64,000 nt of DNA from Arthrobacter crystallopoietes (GTDB lineage Bacteria > Actinomycetota > Actinomycetes > Actinomycetales > Micrococcaceae), in contig NZ_CP018863.1 in the NCBI RefSeq assembly GCF_002849715.1, forward strand, positions 3,038,001 through 3,102,000, given 5' to 3'. The position numbers were made by a program, and so were the translations under genes. This document shows, one piece after another, positions 61,761-64,000 of this stretch. The notes below the pieces were generated by a model. The model saw only the letters and a list, made by a program, of their open reading frames with translations, made no database searches and was not told the origin of the DNA. Within the stretch, counting starts at the first letter, position 1. Each line of letters begins with the position of its first letter.

Positions 61761-63251
61761 ATGACTGCTAGGAACAACGACTTGGGTGATTCCGACCTGG
61801 CGGTCCGCAACGCCGATCCTTCCCTGTATAACGAAGATCTCGCCCCGCTACCGGCGTCACAGCGAACCTGGGGCTGGTTTGCCATCTTCAATGTCTGGTC
61901 CAACGACATCCAAAGCTTGGCCGGGTACACCTTGGCGGCGAGCCTGTTTATCACCGCAGGCATCAATGGCTGGTGTGTCTTCGCTGCCATCCTCCTTGCC
62001 GGTTTCATCGTGAAGCTCCTGGTCGATCTCAGCGGACGCCCCAGTGTCAAATACGGCTTTCCTTATCCCGTCCTCGCACGTGCCTCCATGGGTGTGCGCG
62101 GCGCGCAGTTCCCGGCGATCGTCAGGGCAGTCGTCGCTGTGTTCTGGTACGGCGCGCAAACGTACTTCGCGTCCACTGCCATTGCCTTGGCGCTTAATGC
62201 CGTTCTGGGCAACCCTGAAGGCGCAGAATTCCTGGGCATGAACTGGGCCTCCTGGGCATCCTATGTGCTCGCCTCCGTGCTGCAGGTTGCACTTTTCCTT
62301 GGCGGCATCGACCGGATCGCGAACTTCCTCAACATCGTCGGGCCTGGCGTCTATGTAGTGATGATCGCTCTGCTGATAGCGATCTGGGTGCAGGTCGGGC
62401 CCAGCCTGCCGCAGGCCGTGGGCACGCTCTTTTCCAATGACGATGTGACCGGCTGGGCAGCAGTCGCCGCGTTCGTGGGAGTCGTGGGCACGATGATCGC
62501 TTACTTCGCCGCCGTCGTCATCAACTTCGGGGACTTCGCGCGCAACGTCCGCAGTGAACGGGCCATGCGGTTCGGCAACTTCACAGGCCTGCCGCTCAGC
62601 TTGGCGCTCTTCACCTTCCTGTCGGTGTTCATTACGGCCGGCGCCTACCTCCTCTACCAGGACGGCGAGGGCAACCCGCTGACTAATCCTGCCGACATCG
62701 TCGGCCTTGTGGACAACGTCCCGCTGACAGTTTTGGCGGCCGTGACCTTCCTCGTTGCGACGCTAGGCATCAATGTCGTGGCAAACTTCATCCCACCGTC
62801 ATACTCGCTGTCCAACATCAACCCAGCCAGGATCTCGTTCCGTACGGCAGGTATGATCACCGCGGCTGCCGGCTTCGTCATTGGTGCGCTCTGGGTAGCC
62901 GTCATCGCGAACATCGGCCTGCCGCGGTTCGTTGACACCCTGGGCGCGGTGCTCGCACCGCTCTACGGCATCATCATCGCCGACTACTACATAGTGCGGA
63001 AGCAACGGTTGAACCTGAACGACCTTTACTCCGCGGACCCGAATGGGATCTACCACTTCACCCGCGGCTGGAACCAGCGTGCAGTGGTGGCCTCCGCCAT
63101 CGCCAGCGTTTTCTCCATCCTGACTGTATGGCTGCCGCAGTTGGCGCAGCTAAGCGGTTTCGCCTGGGTTTTCGGCGCGGTCCTCGGCGGGCTCTTCCAT
63201 TGGCTCGCCATGCGCGGCCACGTGGTCATAACGTCTGCCGACGACCGCTGA
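61761..63251 (+). CDS. NCS1 family nucleobase/cytosine-type permease
   Basis: 496 residues from ATG 61761 (GTG 61752 is also possible) with 12 membrane helices. NCS1 signatures: NEDLAPLPASQRTWGWFAIF, NVWSNDIQSLAGYTLAASLF (helix 1 binding region), GFPYPVLARASMGVRGAQFP, VFWYGAQTYFAS, VINFGDFARNVRSERAMRFG, and LAPLYGIIIADYYIVRKQRL. The family imports nucleobases, allantoin or hydantoins with H+ or Na+. A purine or hydantoin substrate would fit the remnant carbamoylase locus at 23-27 kb, but the genes are far apart. Confidence 0.9.
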   Translation: MTARNNDLGDSDLAVRNADPSLYNEDLAPLPASQRTWGWFAIFNVWSNDIQSLAGYTLAASLFITAGINGWCVFAAILLAGFIVKLLVDLSGRPSVKYGFPYPVLARASMGVRGAQFPAIVRAVVAVFWYGAQTYFASTAIALALNAVLGNPEGAEFLGMNWASWASYVLASVLQVALFLGGIDRIANFLNIVGPGVYVVMIALLIAIWVQVGPSLPQAVGTLFSNDDVTGWAAVAAFVGVVGTMIAYFAAVVINFGDFARNVRSERAMRFGNFTGLPLSLALFTFLSVFITAGAYLLYQDGEGNPLTNPADIVGLVDNVPLTVLAAVTFLVATLGINVVANFIPPSYSLSNINPARISFRTAGMITAAAGFVIGALWVAVIANIGLPRFVDTLGAVLAPLYGIIIADYYIVRKQRLNLNDLYSADPNGIYHFTRGWNQRAVVASAIASVFSILTVWLPQLAQLSGFAWVFGAVLGGLFHWLAMRGHVVITSADDR

Positions 63252-63342
63252 CATATACCTGCATCACAACTGACTGGTGGCACTGGACCGAGCCGTCCCG
63301 CCGTTATCGCCGCGGCGGAGACGGGTGAGCCCCTTCCGAGGC

Positions 63343-64000
63343 TTAGCGGGTGGGCAGGCCGTAGTGCTCGGCGACCAGTTCGACCGTGCGGGCGTGGATC
63401 GCGCGTGAATGCCCTCCGGTAACCAGCATCAGTTCGTCGGCTCGGGTTTGCTCGTGGAGTTCTTCAAGTCCTTCGGCAACTTCGCTGACGGTTCCGTGGA
63501 GGGTGCGGTCGGTCCATTCATCTAGGAATTGCCGCTCTTGGAGCGTAGCGGGGTAGTCTTCGACGTCTTTCGGATGGAGGATGGAAAAGCCCTGCTGCTT
63601 GAACATGCGCATCATGCCCATGGCCGAGGTTGCCGACTGGCGCCGGGCTTCGGCCGGGTCGTCGTTGGCAATCGCTCCCACACTGATCAGGCTGTACGGC
63701 TTGTCCAGGAACGTGGACGGGCGGAAGTTCTCGCGGTAGATCTGCATGGCATTGAGGACGTCGGCGCTGCCGAACTGCAAGGCGAAGGCGTAGGGCCGGC
63801 CGAGCCGCGCGGCCAGGTGTGCGGAGTAGACCGAGGAACCCAGGATCCAGACATCAGGACCGGTCTGGGTCCGCGGGACCTGGTTCTGCTCGTCCTGCCA
63901 GGGCCCCGGCACGGCGTGCACATGCTGGTAGGGGTGGCCCTGCGGGAAGTCGTTGCCCATGAATCCGAGCAGTTCTTCGATCTGTTCGGGGAACTCGTCG
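63343..64000 (-). CDS. LLM class flavin-dependent oxidoreductase, C-terminal part
   Basis: About 219 residues, with the N-terminus beyond the right edge. The family pieces are VWILGSSVYSAHLAARLGRPYAFA, LNAMQIYRENFRPSTFLDKP, the loop around MGMMRMFKQQGFSILHPKD and the end ADELMLVTGGHSRAIHARTV (each cited in part). This is the MsnO8-type subgroup of bacterial luciferase-like FMN monooxygenases. It converges with the NCS1 permease gene; the 91 nt between them show no clear terminator. Confidence 0.87.
   Translation of the reverse strand, partial: DEFPEQIEELLGFMGNDFPQGHPYQHVHAVPGPWQDEQNQVPRTQTGPDVWILGSSVYSAHLAARLGRPYAFALQFGSADVLNAMQIYRENFRPSTFLDKPYSLISVGAIANDDPAEARRQSATSAMGMMRMFKQQGFSILHPKDVEDYPATLQERQFLDEWTDRTLHGTVSEVAEGLEELHEQTRADELMLVTGGHSRAIHARTVELVAEHYGLPTR

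Overview
The window is high-GC DNA with GTG/TTG starts and short GGAGG-type ribosome sites. Its gene set (DUF222/HNH protein, GAF-ANTAR proteins, glmU-prs with an upstream tRNA-Gln, an LAxTG sortase signal, TrkA/TrkH, an MHS-type transporter) points to a chromosomal segment of a Micrococcaceae actinobacterium, most like Arthrobacter. No prophage, CRISPR array, rRNA or plasmid backbone was seen.

Layout. 1-6 kb: end of an acyltransferase, a DUF222/HNH protein, a SARP regulator with a small excisionase-type HTH gene, an NAD-dependent epimerase, a broken SnoaL-like gene, a cupin and a haloacid dehalogenase. 6-11.4 kb: an FdhF/YdeP oxidoreductase, tRNA-Gln, then glmU and prs overlapping by 4 nt. 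11.4-17.8 kb: envelope genes, including a septum-formation-type lipoprotein and a very acidic 782-residue sortase substrate behind a structured leader that ends in a terminator-like hairpin. 18-22 kb: a four-gene catabolic operon (MHS transporter, RidA, RraA, M20 peptidase). 22-27 kb: a methyltransferase, a probably truncated antitoxin-like gene and a decayed locus in which an IS607-type element (serine recombinase plus TnpB) lies between a twice-frameshifted PucR-type regulator and the 3' end of a carbamoylase.

27-43 kb is dominated by potassium and export functions. It holds TrkA/TrkH, a PadR-DUF1048-ABC operon, a second ABC exporter, a LuxR/TPR regulator followed by an alpha/beta-hydrolase lacking its catalytic Ser and His, a KimA-like APC permease, and a KdpD-like kinase and KdpE-like regulator without kdpFABC. 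A 23-bp sequence is identical in front of trkH and in the kimA/kdpD intergenic region, and a degenerate copy precedes a tiny membrane ORF between kinase and regulator. This suggests that the kinase pair controls a K+ regulon made of Trk and the KimA-like carrier.

43-51 kb: flavin reductase, FUSC protein, STAS-like protein and a cluster of three GAF-ANTAR proteins. Two of these are followed on the same strand by members of an unrecognised small paralogous family. 51-64 kb: an SDR, an orphan sugar-binding lipoprotein, SelO, SGNH hydrolase, GNAT, KatG, M28 peptidase, a membrane-anchored serine hydrolase, an NCS1 permease and part of an LLM flavin oxidoreductase. Start sites were chosen by ribosome-site spacing. 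All assignments come from reading the sequence and were not database-checked.
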